The position numbers and the translations under genes were made by a program. A stretch of 64,000 nt of DNA from an uncultured Oscillospiraceae bacterium (GTDB lineage Bacteria; Bacillota; Clostridia; Oscillospirales; Oscillospiraceae). Below are positions 1 to 8,054 of this stretch, in pieces. The notes beneath the pieces are model-generated. The model ran no database searches. It was not told the origin of the DNA and saw only the letters and a program-made list of their open reading frames with translations. Each line of letters begins with the position of its first letter. Positions within the stretch are counted from its first letter, which is position 1. The stretch lies in NCBI GenBank assembly GCA_910578505.1, contig CAJTPV010000001.1, forward strand, positions 62,001 through 126,000, written 5' to 3'.

Positions 1-1
1 G

Positions 2-310
2 CTGGCCCTGGGCATGGAGAACAGCCGCAAGGCCACGGCGGCCCAGTCGGCGGTGACCAACACCACCAACGAGCTGCTGCGCAAGAACGCGGAGATGCTG
101 AAGATGGGCACCGTGGCCACAGCCAGGGAGGCGGAGCGGAGCATCATTGACATCGAGACCCTCCAGCACACCAACCAGCAGCTCATCAGCACCCTGGACG
201 AGGTGATCCAGATCCAGAAGGAGGGGGCCCAGAAGCGCCGCCAGGCCGAGGTGGAGCTGGGCCGCATCGAGGGCGAGCTGAAGCAGAAGCTGATGGAGCT
301 GCGCTCCTGA
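2..310 (+). CDS. telA: TelA-family toxic anion resistance protein, C-terminal part
   Basis: The frame is open at the left edge, so only about the last 102 residues are visible. They form the charged helical tail typical of TelA/KlaA proteins: repeated Lys/Glu/Gln-rich helices, with stretches such as NTTNELLRKNAEMLK and AEVELGRIEGELKQK. TelA-family proteins are cytoplasmic and linked to tolerance of tellurite and some membrane-active agents; their biochemical role is not settled. The stop is followed 46 bases later by the TPM-domain gene on the same strand, a pairing consistent with an envelope-stress operon. The family is fairly secure from the tail; nothing can be said about the start. Confidence 0.8.
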   Translation: MALGMENSRKATAAQSAVTNTTNELLRKNAEMLKMGTVATAREAERSIIDIETLQHTNQQLISTLDEVIQIQKEGAQKRRQAEVELGRIEGELKQKLMELRS

Positions 311-356
311 GGCGGGCGGTTGGACCCACCGGCTGCGCGAGAAGTGGAGGAGGCTT

Positions 357-1385
357 ATGAAATTACTCAAAAACAGGGGATTTGCCGTGGCCGTGCTGCT
401 TATGACAGTCGTGCTGTCCTCTCTGTACGGCCTGTCGAAAAGACCGGAGGCCGCGCTCCCCGGGCCGGAGCCGGGGCAGGCTGCAGATTTGGACACAAGC
501 CTGAGCACCGCCGCCTTTGCGCCCTATATTGTCGATGACGCGAATATCCTCTCCGCTGACACGGAAAAGCAGCTGAGCTTCTATAACGCCAACTGGGACA
601 GTCTGGGCGGCAGCATCCTGGCAGTTGTCACGGAAAAGAACGCCGGAGACATCGCAGACGCCGCCTGGGACTGGGCGGACAACATGGAGCTGGGGGAGAA
701 CGACGCCCTCCTGCTCATGGACCCGGCTGCGGTGGACAGCTATCTGCTCAGCTTCGGGACCTTTGCGGACCGCTTTGACGGCGGGGAGAGCACGTATCTG
801 GCCCAGTATCTCTATGAGGATTTCCAGGCGGAACAGTACGACGCGGGGGTCCTGGCGCTGTTTGAACAGATCCATGCCGGCCTGTTCCATACGGCAGGCG
901 GTGAGACGTCTGCGGCCTATGGCCGGGTGGATGGGCTGATCGTGCTGGGGGATGTGATCAACATTCTTATCCTGCTGCTGGTCCTGGTGTGCGTCTTTAC
1001 CTGGCTGGACCGCATGCGGTATGACCGCTGGAACCGGCGCTATGGCGCCATGGGCGTGCCGCCGGTGGTCTACCGCCCCATCCTGTGGTGGCACCGCCCC
1101 GGCAGCGCCTGGTACCGCATGCGCAGGAACCCGCCGCCTCCCCCGCCGCCCGGCAGGCCCGGCGGCAGACCCGGCAGCATCTTCCCGCCGCCCTACAGCC
1201 CCAACCCGCCCAGGCCCTCCGCGCCGAAGTATTCTCCGCCGCCCCGCACCGGCGGAGGGGGATTTGGCCGGGGCGGCGGCTTCAGAAACAGCTCCCCCGG
1301 CGGCGGCGGCTTTCACTCCCGCGGAGGAGGATTCCGGGGCAGTCCCCGCAGCGGCGGCGGCGGTTTCCGGGGGGGAAGGCGGTGA
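357..1385 (+). CDS. TPM-domain (YgcG-like) membrane protein with Pro/Gly-rich tail
   Basis: The 342-aa protein has an N-terminal hydrophobic segment (residues about 9-25, signal or anchor). A TPM domain follows, about residues 55-180, beginning at VDDANILSADTEKQL. A second membrane helix lies at about 195-215. The cytoplasmic-type tail starts Arg/Trp-rich, becomes strongly proline-rich (runs such as PPPPPPPG) and ends in glycine/arginine repeats (GGGGF, SRGGGF). TPM proteins of this shape are known as membrane-anchored proteins of unclear function; an enzymatic role is only presumed. GGAGG lies 5 bases before ATG 357. The gene follows telA and precedes a small membrane protein, probably in one transcript. 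Confidence 0.8.
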   Translation: MKLLKNRGFAVAVLLMTVVLSSLYGLSKRPEAALPGPEPGQAADLDTSLSTAAFAPYIVDDANILSADTEKQLSFYNANWDSLGGSILAVVTEKNAGDIADAAWDWADNMELGENDALLLMDPAAVDSYLLSFGTFADRFDGGESTYLAQYLYEDFQAEQYDAGVLALFEQIHAGLFHTAGGETSAAYGRVDGLIVLGDVINILILLLVLVCVFTWLDRMRYDRWNRRYGAMGVPPVVYRPILWWHRPGSAWYRMRRNPPPPPPPGRPGGRPGSIFPPPYSPNPPRPSAPKYSPPPRTGGGGFGRGGGFRNSSPGGGGFHSRGGGFRGSPRSGGGGFRGGRR

Positions 1386-1421
1386 GCCGTTCCGCTCACG
1401 CTTGGAAAGGAGGCATATCAT

Positions 1422-1646
1422 ATGGAAATCCTGTTGATTATGGTCACTGTGATGGTTGGGGGGATCCATGCTTTCAATCCATCCTTCTCCTATAAAGTTG
1501 AGGCAGCGCTCAACGAGCTGTTCCCCCTGAAAGAGTCGATTGGAAAGCCCACCAAGCTGAACCTGGCGCTTATACGGCTGCTGGGCGTTCTGCTCCTGGG
1601 CCTGGCTGTTTGGATGATATATTCGTTTTTGATTTCGCCGGTATAA
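1422..1646 (+). CDS. Small two-helix membrane protein
   Basis: This 74-aa protein has an N-terminal hydrophobic stretch (residues 2-17) and a strong C-terminal one (about 49-70, LIRLLGVLLLGLAVWMIYSF), joined by a charged middle. A very good Shine-Dalgarno (AAGGAGG) lies 8 bases before the ATG. I do not recognise a named family with certainty; it resembles the short membrane proteins (DUF6199-like) found beside envelope genes in clostridia. It lies 36 bases after the TPM gene, so co-transcription is likely. Function unknown. Confidence 0.7.
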   Translation: MEILLIMVTVMVGGIHAFNPSFSYKVEAALNELFPLKESIGKPTKLNLALIRLLGVLLLGLAVWMIYSFLISPV

Positions 1647-1702
1647 GCCGTATAGACAAAAAGAGGAACTGCCGTGCCTTCTGCAAAAAAAGAAATCTCC
1701 GG

Positions 1703-1732
1703 TGCAACCTTTTCCCTGTTCACAATCGTATA
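1703..1732 (+). promoter_or_regulatory. Possible ECF-type (autoregulatory) promoter
   Basis: TGCAACC at 1703-1709 and CGTATA at 1727-1732 resemble the AAC / CGT core of ECF sigma promoters and lie 41-70 bases upstream of an ECF sigma gene. The spacing (17-18) is slightly longer than the usual 16. Tentative. Confidence 0.4.
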
Positions 1733-1772
1733 GCTTATGAAGGGCCCTTCAATAAGAAACGGGAGCGATTCC

Positions 1773-2255
1773 ATGAGACTATCAGTGGACGAGACATTCC
1801 AGAAATACGGGGACCGGATTTTTTCGGCTGCGTTCAGCGTGTGCCGGAACCGGGCCGATGCCGACGACGTCGTGCAGGACACCCTGCTCCGCTACTACTC
1901 GCTCAGCAAGGACTATGCGAGCGAGGCGCATCTCAAGGCGTGGCTGATCCGGGTGGCGGTCAACCGGGCGAAGGATATCACATCCTCTTTCTGGCGGAAG
2001 CATCAGGTCGAGTGGGAGGATTACATGAACGAGCTGGCCTTCGAAGAGCCGGAGGACGGACGGCTGTTTGAGGCCGTCATGCGCCTGCCGGAGAAGTACC
2101 GGACAGTGATCCACCTGTTCTACTATGAGGACTACGCCGTTGAGGAGATTGCGGGCATCCTGCGCCGCCCCTGCGGAACGGTCAAGAGCCAGCTGAACAG
2201 GGGGAGGAAGCTCCTGAAACATATGCTGCAGGAGGGATGGAACGATGACGAATAA
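1773..2255 (+). CDS. ECF-type RNA polymerase sigma factor
   Basis: A 160-aa protein with a sigma-70 region 2 at about residues 6-70 (DADDVVQDTLLRYY is the region 2.2/2.3 signature) and a region 4 helix-turn-helix at about 105-155 (MRLPEKYRTVIHLFYYEDY, then EEIAGILRRPCGTVKSQL). The start MRLSVDETF was chosen over an upstream in-frame ATG because GGGAG lies 7 bases before ATG 1773. The stop overlaps the start of the next gene by 11 bases, the usual coupling of a sigma gene with its membrane partner. It probably directs transcription of its own operon after an envelope signal. Confidence 0.9.
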   Translation: MRLSVDETFQKYGDRIFSAAFSVCRNRADADDVVQDTLLRYYSLSKDYASEAHLKAWLIRVAVNRAKDITSSFWRKHQVEWEDYMNELAFEEPEDGRLFEAVMRLPEKYRTVIHLFYYEDYAVEEIAGILRRPCGTVKSQLNRGRKLLKHMLQEGWNDDE

Positions 2256-2847
2256 ACAGCGGTATCAAAGGACGTTTTCTGCGCTTCATGCCTCTGAGGA
2301 CAATCTTTGGGAGGTAAAAGCCATGAAACACACAAGGAGACTTTATATGCCCCGGCTGGCGGCCGCCTGCGCGGCGGCGGTGCTGACGATGGGGCTGGCT
2401 TCCGCGGCCTATGCCGCGGATGTGGGCGGCATTCAGCGCAGCATCCAGATTTGGGTGAACGGCGACCAGACCGACGCGGTGCTGGACGTCCGGGACAGCA
2501 GCTACACGGTCACGTATCAGGACCAGGACGGCGTTTCCCATGAATTCGGCGGCGGCGGCGTGGCCTTTAACAGCGACGGAAGCGAGCGCCCCCTCACAGA
2601 AGAGGAGATTATGGACCACCTGGATTCGCCGGATGTGCAGTACAGGGATGACGGCTCCGTCTGGGTCTGTTACCGCGGCGGGGAAACGGAGATCACCGGC
2701 CAGTTTGACGAGGACGGCGTGTGCTATGTCCAGCTCAGGACCGGCGGCGGCAGCCTCTATCTGACGGTAAAATACCAGGGGGGCTTCGCGTCCAGCCCCC
2801 ACAGCTATGTCTCGCCCAGGTCCTTCAACACCGGGACAGATGAATAA
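2245..2847 (+). CDS. Membrane-anchored/secreted partner of the ECF sigma factor (putative anti-sigma)
   Basis: A 200-aa protein overlapping the sigma gene by 11 bases. Residues 1-26 form a short charged region like the sigma-binding part of small anti-sigma factors (RYQRTFSALHASED). A single hydrophobic segment lies at about 37-57, ending in an ASAAYA signal-peptidase-like site. An exported, acidic, beta-rich domain with no recognised fold follows; it contains a glycine patch (about residues 102-106). The topology fits an anti-sigma factor or a regulated envelope sensor, but no enzymatic motif is visible. The partner role rests on gene order and overlap. Confidence 0.65.
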   Translation: MTNKQRYQRTFSALHASEDNLWEVKAMKHTRRLYMPRLAAACAAAVLTMGLASAAYAADVGGIQRSIQIWVNGDQTDAVLDVRDSSYTVTYQDQDGVSHEFGGGGVAFNSDGSERPLTEEEIMDHLDSPDVQYRDDGSVWVCYRGGETEITGQFDEDGVCYVQLRTGGGSLYLTVKYQGGFASSPHSYVSPRSFNTGTDE

Positions 2848-2859
2848 CCTCCATGTGAA

Positions 2860-2899
2860 ACGGGAGGCCCCGCCTGGGGCCTCCCGTCAGCCTTTCTCT
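2860..2899. terminator. Bidirectional terminator between convergent genes
   Basis: A perfect 12-bp stem (ACGGGAGGCCCC / GGGGCCTCCCGT at 2860-2871 and 2876-2887) with a 4-base loop and a T-rich tail on the plus side. It lies between the convergent anti-sigma-like gene and the hybrid kinase. Confidence 0.75.
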
Positions 2900-5800
2900 T
2901 TACTTCAGTATCTCCTCCACCGTTTCCAGCAGCTTCTCGATATTGATGGGTTTGGCCACATGGCCGTTCATCCCGGCCCGCAGGGCCTCCTGCTTATCCT
3001 CCTCAAAGGCGTTGGCGGTCATGGCCAGGATGGGGATGTTGGCCAGCTCCCGGTTTTCCAGCTTCCGGATCAGCTTGGTGGCCTCATAGCCGTTCATCAC
3101 CGGCATCTGCACATCCATCAGCACCAGCTGATAGTACCCCGGCTGGGAGCGCTCCACCATCTCCACTGCGCTCTGCCCGTTCTCCGCCGTCTCCACAGTG
3201 AAGCCGGCCTCCTCCAAAATCGCGGTGGCGATCTCCTGGTTCAGCTCGTTGTCCTCCGCCAGCAGGATGCGCCCTGTGCCGAAATAGGAGGGCGTCTGGC
3301 TGTTCTCGTCCGGCTCCTCCTCTGCGTTTACCACGCTCAGCAGGCAGCTTTGCAGCTCCGACAGGAACAGGGGCTTGCTGCAGAAGGCGGTGACCCCCGC
3401 CTCCCGGGCCTCCTCCTCGATGTCCGACCAGTCGTAGGCGGTGAGCACAATGATGGGCGCCTGCCCGCCGGTCTCCTTGCGGATGCGCCGGGCCACCTCG
3501 ATGCCGTTCATATCCGGCAGCAGCCAGTCGATGATGTACACGCTGTACAGGTCCCCCCGGGTCACCGCCTGGTGGGTCCGTAGCACCGCCTCCTTGCCGG
3601 AGAGGGTCCACTCCGCCCACATGCCAATCTGCTGGAGCATGCAGGAGACGCTGTCGCAGGTGTTGTAGTCGTCGTCCACCACCAGGGCCCGGCAGTTTTT
3701 CAGCTCCGGGATGGCCGGGGACGCCTTCTCCTGGGTGCTCAGGCGGAAGGGGATATCCACTATGAACTCCGTCCCCACGCCCTGCCGGCTCTTGACAAGA
3801 ATGGTCCCGTTCATCATCTCCACAATGTTCTTGGTGATAGCCATGCCCAGGCCGGTGCCCTGGATGCCGCTGGTGGTGGAGTTGCGCTCCCGCTCAAAGG
3901 GCTCGAAGATATGGGAGACAAAGTCCTCGCTCATGCCGATGCCCGTGTCCTTGATGACGAATTCAAAGTTGGCAAAGCCCGCCGCCGCCCCCGGCTTCTC
4001 GATGACCCTCAGGCTGACCACGCCCCCCGCCGGGGTGTACTTGATGGAGTTGCTCAGCAGGTTCAGCAGGATCTGGTTCAGCCGCAGGCGGTCGCAGAAG
4101 ATGTCCTCATGGCCCACGTCCACCGCGTCCATATACAGCTCCATCTGCTTGGCGTGGATGTCCGCCTGCACGATGTTGCGCAGGCCGTGGAGAATATCCG
4201 GCAGGGTGCAGGGCTTCTCCTCCAGGGTGATCTTGCCGCTCTCAATCCGGCTCATATCCAGCACGTCGTTGATGAGGCTGAGCAGATGGTTGCTGGAGGT
4301 CATGATCTTTTTCAGATAGCCCTCCACCTGCTCCTTCTGCTCAATGTGGGTGGTGGCCAGGGCGGTAAAGCCGATGATGGCGTTCATGGGCGTGCGGATG
4401 TCGTGGGACATGTTGCTCAGGAACACGCTCTTGGCCTTGCTGGCCCGGTTGGCCTGGGCCAGGGCGTCCTCCAGGAGCATCTTTTTCTCCATCTCCTTGC
4501 GGGTCTCGTTGTCCACGTTGCGAAAGCCCAGCACCACCCGGCGGCTCTTTGTCCACTCCCCGGTGCGCACCACCTTCATCTGGAAAAACCGCAGCTCGTC
4601 GCCGCACATGGTCCGGTAGTTGACATAGAAGATCCTCTTGTCCTGCAGCTCCTCCAGCAGGAAGTGCCGGGACACCACCTGGCGCATCAGATCCAGGTCC
4701 TCCGAGTAGACGCAGCAGTCTATGTACCGCCCCAGGCACTCCTCCATCACCAGCTGGCGGCTGTCAAAGATGTCCTCCAGCACGTCGTACGGGCAGTCGT
4801 GGACCCGCAGGGACCCGCCCAGGCCGGTGTTCAAATCAAAATAGCACACCAGGTTGTAGTCCGTGCTCAGGGCCTGGACCAGCTCCATCTGGCGGCGCTG
4901 CTCATCCATGCGCTCCCGCTGCTGCTGGAGCTTCTGGGCGGTGCAGTCCAGCAGGAAGCGCTGGTAGAACAGCTCCCCGTTTTCCTCGATGAGCTTGACG
5001 TTGCCCATGACGTGGAGGGTAGCGCCGCTCTTGTGGCGCACAACGTACTCCAGGCTGACGCTGTCCCCCACCTTGGTCAGGGACTGGATGCAGCTGCGCA
5101 GCCGGGACTTATCCTCGTCCAGCACCGTAGAGGCCACCGTGTCGAAGCCGTCCTCAATCATCTCCTCCATGGAGCCGTAGCCCAGGATCTGGAGGGCCGC
5201 CCGGTTGATGCGGATGATCCGGGACCCGTCCAGGGTGTGGCACATGACGCCGCAGTCCATGGTGGTAAAGAGGGCCTCCAGCTCCCGGCTCTTGCGGATG
5301 ATCTCCGCCTCATAGGCCCGCTCCTGGGTCACGTCGATGGCTACGCCCACAGTGCCCATGACGCTGCCGTCCAGGTCGTAGAGGGGGGATTTATAGGTGG
5401 TCAGCAGCCGGGTACCCTCGCCGGTCTGGACCACCTCCTCGGACACGCAGGTGGCGCGCTTTTCCATCACCTGGCGCTCCGACTCGATGCAGGCGGGGTC
5501 GTCCTGCTCCACGTCCCAGATATAGGCGTGCCCCCGCCCCTCCACCTGCTCCTTGGTCTTGTTGACTGTCCGGCAGAAGCTGTCGTTCACCTTCTCGTGG
5601 ATGCCGTCCTTGGTCTTGTACCAGACCAGGTTGGGCACGCTGTTGATGGTGGCCTCCAGATAGTGGCTGGTCTGCCAGAGCTCGGCGGCCTGCTTGCGGC
5701 GCTGCTGCCAGCGCCGGAAGCGGAAGCGCAGCTCCTTTTCCGACAGGGGCGTGGTCCAAATATCGCAGAGCATGGACAGGGGCAGGTGGGCGGTCTGCTC

Positions 5801-6049
5801 CTTGCCGCCCAGGACGATCAGCTCCGCATCCTGCTTTTTGCAGCCCAGCAGCTCCGCCGTCATTTCCTCCGACTCCCCCGCCGACAGATCGGCCAGGATC
5901 AGGTCCGCCTGCGCCGCCAGGGCATGATCCGGCGCGCCGCTGGCTGAAAAGGAGTGGGTAAATCCCTCCAGCGGCGCCATCGCCTGGATGGTATCCTGCA
6001 GCTCCGGTTGACAGCCGGCAAAATATATCGTCAGATGACAGTGGTACAT
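2900..6049 (-). CDS. Hybrid sensor histidine kinase with PAS domains and two receiver domains
   Basis: A 1049-aa cytoplasmic-looking protein; no transmembrane helix is evident. Domain order: an N-terminal degenerate receiver-like domain (about 1-110); PAS (about 125-250, preceded by a linker helix); PAS (about 258-375); a third PAS-like segment (about 390-510); HisKA with the phospho-acceptor in NMSHDIRTPMNAI (about 545-560); HATPase_c (about 640-770, DTGIGM and GTGLGMAITKN); first receiver (about 785-905, LVVDDDYN and IIDWLLPDMNG); second receiver (about 920-1045, LLAEDNELNQ, LMDVQMPVMNG, AMTANAF). This is the usual architecture of clostridial hybrid kinases that end in a phosphorelay. Signal and output are unknown. 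It is transcribed separately from the sdaA genes; a 170-base AT-rich gap precedes it. Confidence 0.9.
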   Translation of the reverse strand: MYHCHLTIYFAGCQPELQDTIQAMAPLEGFTHSFSASGAPDHALAAQADLILADLSAGESEEMTAELLGCKKQDAELIVLGGKEQTAHLPLSMLCDIWTTPLSEKELRFRFRRWQQRRKQAAELWQTSHYLEATINSVPNLVWYKTKDGIHEKVNDSFCRTVNKTKEQVEGRGHAYIWDVEQDDPACIESERQVMEKRATCVSEEVVQTGEGTRLLTTYKSPLYDLDGSVMGTVGVAIDVTQERAYEAEIIRKSRELEALFTTMDCGVMCHTLDGSRIIRINRAALQILGYGSMEEMIEDGFDTVASTVLDEDKSRLRSCIQSLTKVGDSVSLEYVVRHKSGATLHVMGNVKLIEENGELFYQRFLLDCTAQKLQQQRERMDEQRRQMELVQALSTDYNLVCYFDLNTGLGGSLRVHDCPYDVLEDIFDSRQLVMEECLGRYIDCCVYSEDLDLMRQVVSRHFLLEELQDKRIFYVNYRTMCGDELRFFQMKVVRTGEWTKSRRVVLGFRNVDNETRKEMEKKMLLEDALAQANRASKAKSVFLSNMSHDIRTPMNAIIGFTALATTHIEQKEQVEGYLKKIMTSSNHLLSLINDVLDMSRIESGKITLEEKPCTLPDILHGLRNIVQADIHAKQMELYMDAVDVGHEDIFCDRLRLNQILLNLLSNSIKYTPAGGVVSLRVIEKPGAAAGFANFEFVIKDTGIGMSEDFVSHIFEPFERERNSTTSGIQGTGLGMAITKNIVEMMNGTILVKSRQGVGTEFIVDIPFRLSTQEKASPAIPELKNCRALVVDDDYNTCDSVSCMLQQIGMWAEWTLSGKEAVLRTHQAVTRGDLYSVYIIDWLLPDMNGIEVARRIRKETGGQAPIIVLTAYDWSDIEEEAREAGVTAFCSKPLFLSELQSCLLSVVNAEEEPDENSQTPSYFGTGRILLAEDNELNQEIATAILEEAGFTVETAENGQSAVEMVERSQPGYYQLVLMDVQMPVMNGYEATKLIRKLENRELANIPILAMTANAFEEDKQEALRAGMNGHVAKPINIEKLLETVEEILK

Positions 6050-6219
6050 ATCAGGTTTCCCCCAATCTCTTCCGGGTGGTTCTCTTTTATTTTATTTATT
6101 ATATTTTAACGGGCATTGGGCCGGATGTCAACAGGTTCATGCATTTTCTTCGCCGCCAGACAGGGAAAGAGACCGACGCCGCATATGGCCGCGCCGGCCT
6201 GTGCTATGTATTTTTCCGG

Positions 6220-7200
6220 TCAGGACCCTTTTTTGCCTTTGGGACTGTCTTTGACGGCGGGCTCCTCCGCCTCTTCGGACCGCTCCAGCTTCCACCGGGA
6301 GTCCTTGATGGTCAGGGTGCGCTGCTTTTTCTTGTCCCCGTGGAGCTGCTTCTTCACCGCCTTGCCGGTGGGCGTGGCCGCCAGGCCGCCCAGGGCGGTC
6401 TCCCGGAATTCCACCGGCAGGCGGCGGCCCACCTCGCCCATGGCGTCGATGACCTCGTCCACGGGGATCCGGCTCTCAATGCCCGCCAGGGCCATGTCCG
6501 CCGCGGCGATGGCGTTCACCGCGCCGATGACGTTGCGCTTCACGCACGGCACCTCCACCAGCCCCGCCACCGGGTCGCACACCAGGCCCATCAGATTCTT
6601 CAGGGCCATGGCCACCGCGTGGCACATCTGCTCGCCGGCGCCCCTGCGCAGATACACCAGCGCCCCCGCGGCCATGGCGGACGCGCTGCCGATCTCCGCC
6701 TGACAGCCGCCGGCCGCGCCGGAGATACAGGCCCGGTAGGCAATCACCGCGCCGATGCCGCTGGCGGTAAAGAGGGCCTCCAGCATCTGGTCCTCCGACA
6801 GGTTGTCCCGCCAGTAGAGGGGGATCAGCACCGCCGGCAGCACGCCGCAGGCCCCGGCGGTGGGGGCTGCCACGATCCGGCGCATGCAGGCGTTGCTCTC
6901 GCCCATGGACAGGGCCTCCGCAATCACCTGGGCGGTAAACTCCCCGCCGATGGGGTTGGCGCCGGCGTACTCCCGCATCAGCTTCCCCTGGCCGCCCACC
7001 AGGCCGCTGACGCTGCGCCGCTCCCCGGTGTACAGCTCCGACGCCTCCCGCATGGCGTGCCACGCCTCGGCCATCTTCCCCAGGGATTCCATCCGGGATA
7101 CGCCCCGGTTCTTCATGTCCGTCTCCAGCACGATCTCCCAGAACGCCTTGCCCTCCTGCCGGGCAGCGGACAAAATATCCTTCATCGAATCAAGATTCAT
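6220..7200 (-). CDS. sdaAA: L-serine dehydratase, iron-sulfur-dependent, alpha subunit
   Basis: This 326-aa protein matches the catalytic (alpha) half of the oxygen-sensitive [4Fe-4S] L-serine deaminase, which converts L-serine to pyruvate and ammonia. Diagnostic stretches are ANPIGGEFTAQVIAEA-like text after residue 80, AAPTAGACGVLPAVL, ISGAAGGCQAEIGSA, and CDPVAGLVEVPC with the conserved cysteines expected to bind the cluster. The tail after about residue 290 is Lys/Glu-rich and longer than usual. It follows sdaAB with a 57-base gap and shares its promoter. A strict anaerobe is the natural host. Confidence 0.95.
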   Translation of the reverse strand: MNLDSMKDILSAARQEGKAFWEIVLETDMKNRGVSRMESLGKMAEAWHAMREASELYTGERRSVSGLVGGQGKLMREYAGANPIGGEFTAQVIAEALSMGESNACMRRIVAAPTAGACGVLPAVLIPLYWRDNLSEDQMLEALFTASGIGAVIAYRACISGAAGGCQAEIGSASAMAAGALVYLRRGAGEQMCHAVAMALKNLMGLVCDPVAGLVEVPCVKRNVIGAVNAIAAADMALAGIESRIPVDEVIDAMGEVGRRLPVEFRETALGGLAATPTGKAVKKQLHGDKKKQRTLTIKDSRWKLERSEEAEEPAVKDSPKGKKGS

Positions 7201-7257
7201 CTGATACCAATCTCCTATTCCGCAAAATTCTGTTACGTGGGGCGCGCAGACATGGGC

Positions 7258-7920
7258 CTACTCCTTCTTATAGTGGATCACCTGCAGAATGCCCGGCTGC
7301 CGCTCGATGAGCTGCACGATGAAATCGGGAATCGGGTCGTCGGTCTCCAGGATCATCATGACATTGCTGCCCTTGCTGCTGCGGCTCATGTTCATGCTGG
7401 CCACGTTGACCCCCGCCAGACTCAGCGCCGTGCTCACGTCGGCCAGACTGCCCCGGTTGTCCATGTTCTGGATAATCAGGGTGTGGTAGTCGCCGGTAAA
7501 GTTCACCTCCACCCCGTCCAGCTTGGTGACCAGGATGCGGCCCCCGCCGGTGGAGCAGGCCTGCATGTTCAGGCGGCGGTCCGCCCGGCCCACCAGCTCC
7601 ATTTTGACGCTGTTGGGGTGGGCGTCCCGCAGGTCCTCCTCGTCAAAGGTGAACTTCAGGCCCCGTTCCGCCGCGATGTCGAAGCTGATGGGGATGTCCA
7701 GGTCGTCGGGGGCCATGCCCAGCAGACCGGCGATGAGGGCCTTGTCCGTGCCGTGGCCCACGCCGGTGGTCGCAAAGGAGCCGTGGAGATGAAGGGCCGC
7801 CTTCACCGGCTCGTCCCCCAGGAGGGTCCGGGCCATGCGGCCGATGCGCACCGCGCCGGCGGTGTGGGAGCTGGAGGGTCCGACCATGATGGGACCCATG
7901 ATGTCAAAGATGTCAATCAT
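7258..7920 (-). CDS. sdaAB: L-serine dehydratase, iron-sulfur-dependent, beta subunit
   Basis: The 220-aa beta subunit starts MIDIFDIMGPIMVGPSSSH, the family signature. The middle region is the regulatory part (VGRADRRLNMQACSTGG). A C-terminal ACT domain (about 148-218, HTLIIQNMDNRGSLADV) is thought to sense serine. It pairs with the downstream alpha subunit to form the heteromeric enzyme. AAGGAA lies about 10 bases before the ATG, and a good sigma-A promoter lies just upstream. Length and motifs are normal. Confidence 0.95.
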   Translation of the reverse strand: MIDIFDIMGPIMVGPSSSHTAGAVRIGRMARTLLGDEPVKAALHLHGSFATTGVGHGTDKALIAGLLGMAPDDLDIPISFDIAAERGLKFTFDEEDLRDAHPNSVKMELVGRADRRLNMQACSTGGGRILVTKLDGVEVNFTGDYHTLIIQNMDNRGSLADVSTALSLAGVNVASMNMSRSSKGSNVMMILETDDPIPDFIVQLIERQPGILQVIHYKKE

Positions 7921-7953
7921 GACTGGCGGTTCCTTTCTCTGATTGATAGGGAT

Positions 7954-7982
7954 ATCATATCAATTTGCGCCAGATTAGTCAA
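7954..7982 (-). promoter_or_regulatory. Sigma-A-type promoter for sdaAB-sdaAA
   Basis: Reading the minus strand: TTGACT (-35, plus coordinates 7977-7982), a 17-base spacer, TATGAT (-10, 7954-7959), with the start codon of sdaAB 34 bases downstream of the -10. Confidence 0.65.
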
Positions 7983-8024
7983 CGGCTTTTCCTAATTTTC
8001 CGGTAGGTTTTCAGAGAGAAATTC

Positions 8025-8054
8025 CCGCCGGCCCTCCGCCCGGGGCGGGGGATT
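8025..8054 (-). terminator. Likely terminator of the ABC-transporter operon
   Basis: A GC-rich inverted repeat lies directly after the permease stop (CCCGCC at 8030-8035 against GGCGGG), followed on the minus strand by AATTTCTCTC. The stem is imperfect, so this is moderate evidence only. Confidence 0.45.

Noticed and set aside
1140-1385. Tandem-repeat DNA in the TPM-domain gene
   Set aside because: The Pro- and Gly-rich codons create a simple repeat look, but this is the normal low-complexity tail of the protein, not a CRISPR or satellite.
3911-5947. 678-codon plus-strand frame opposite the hybrid kinase
   Set aside because: Antisense shadow rich in His/Gln/Leu repeats without domain motifs.
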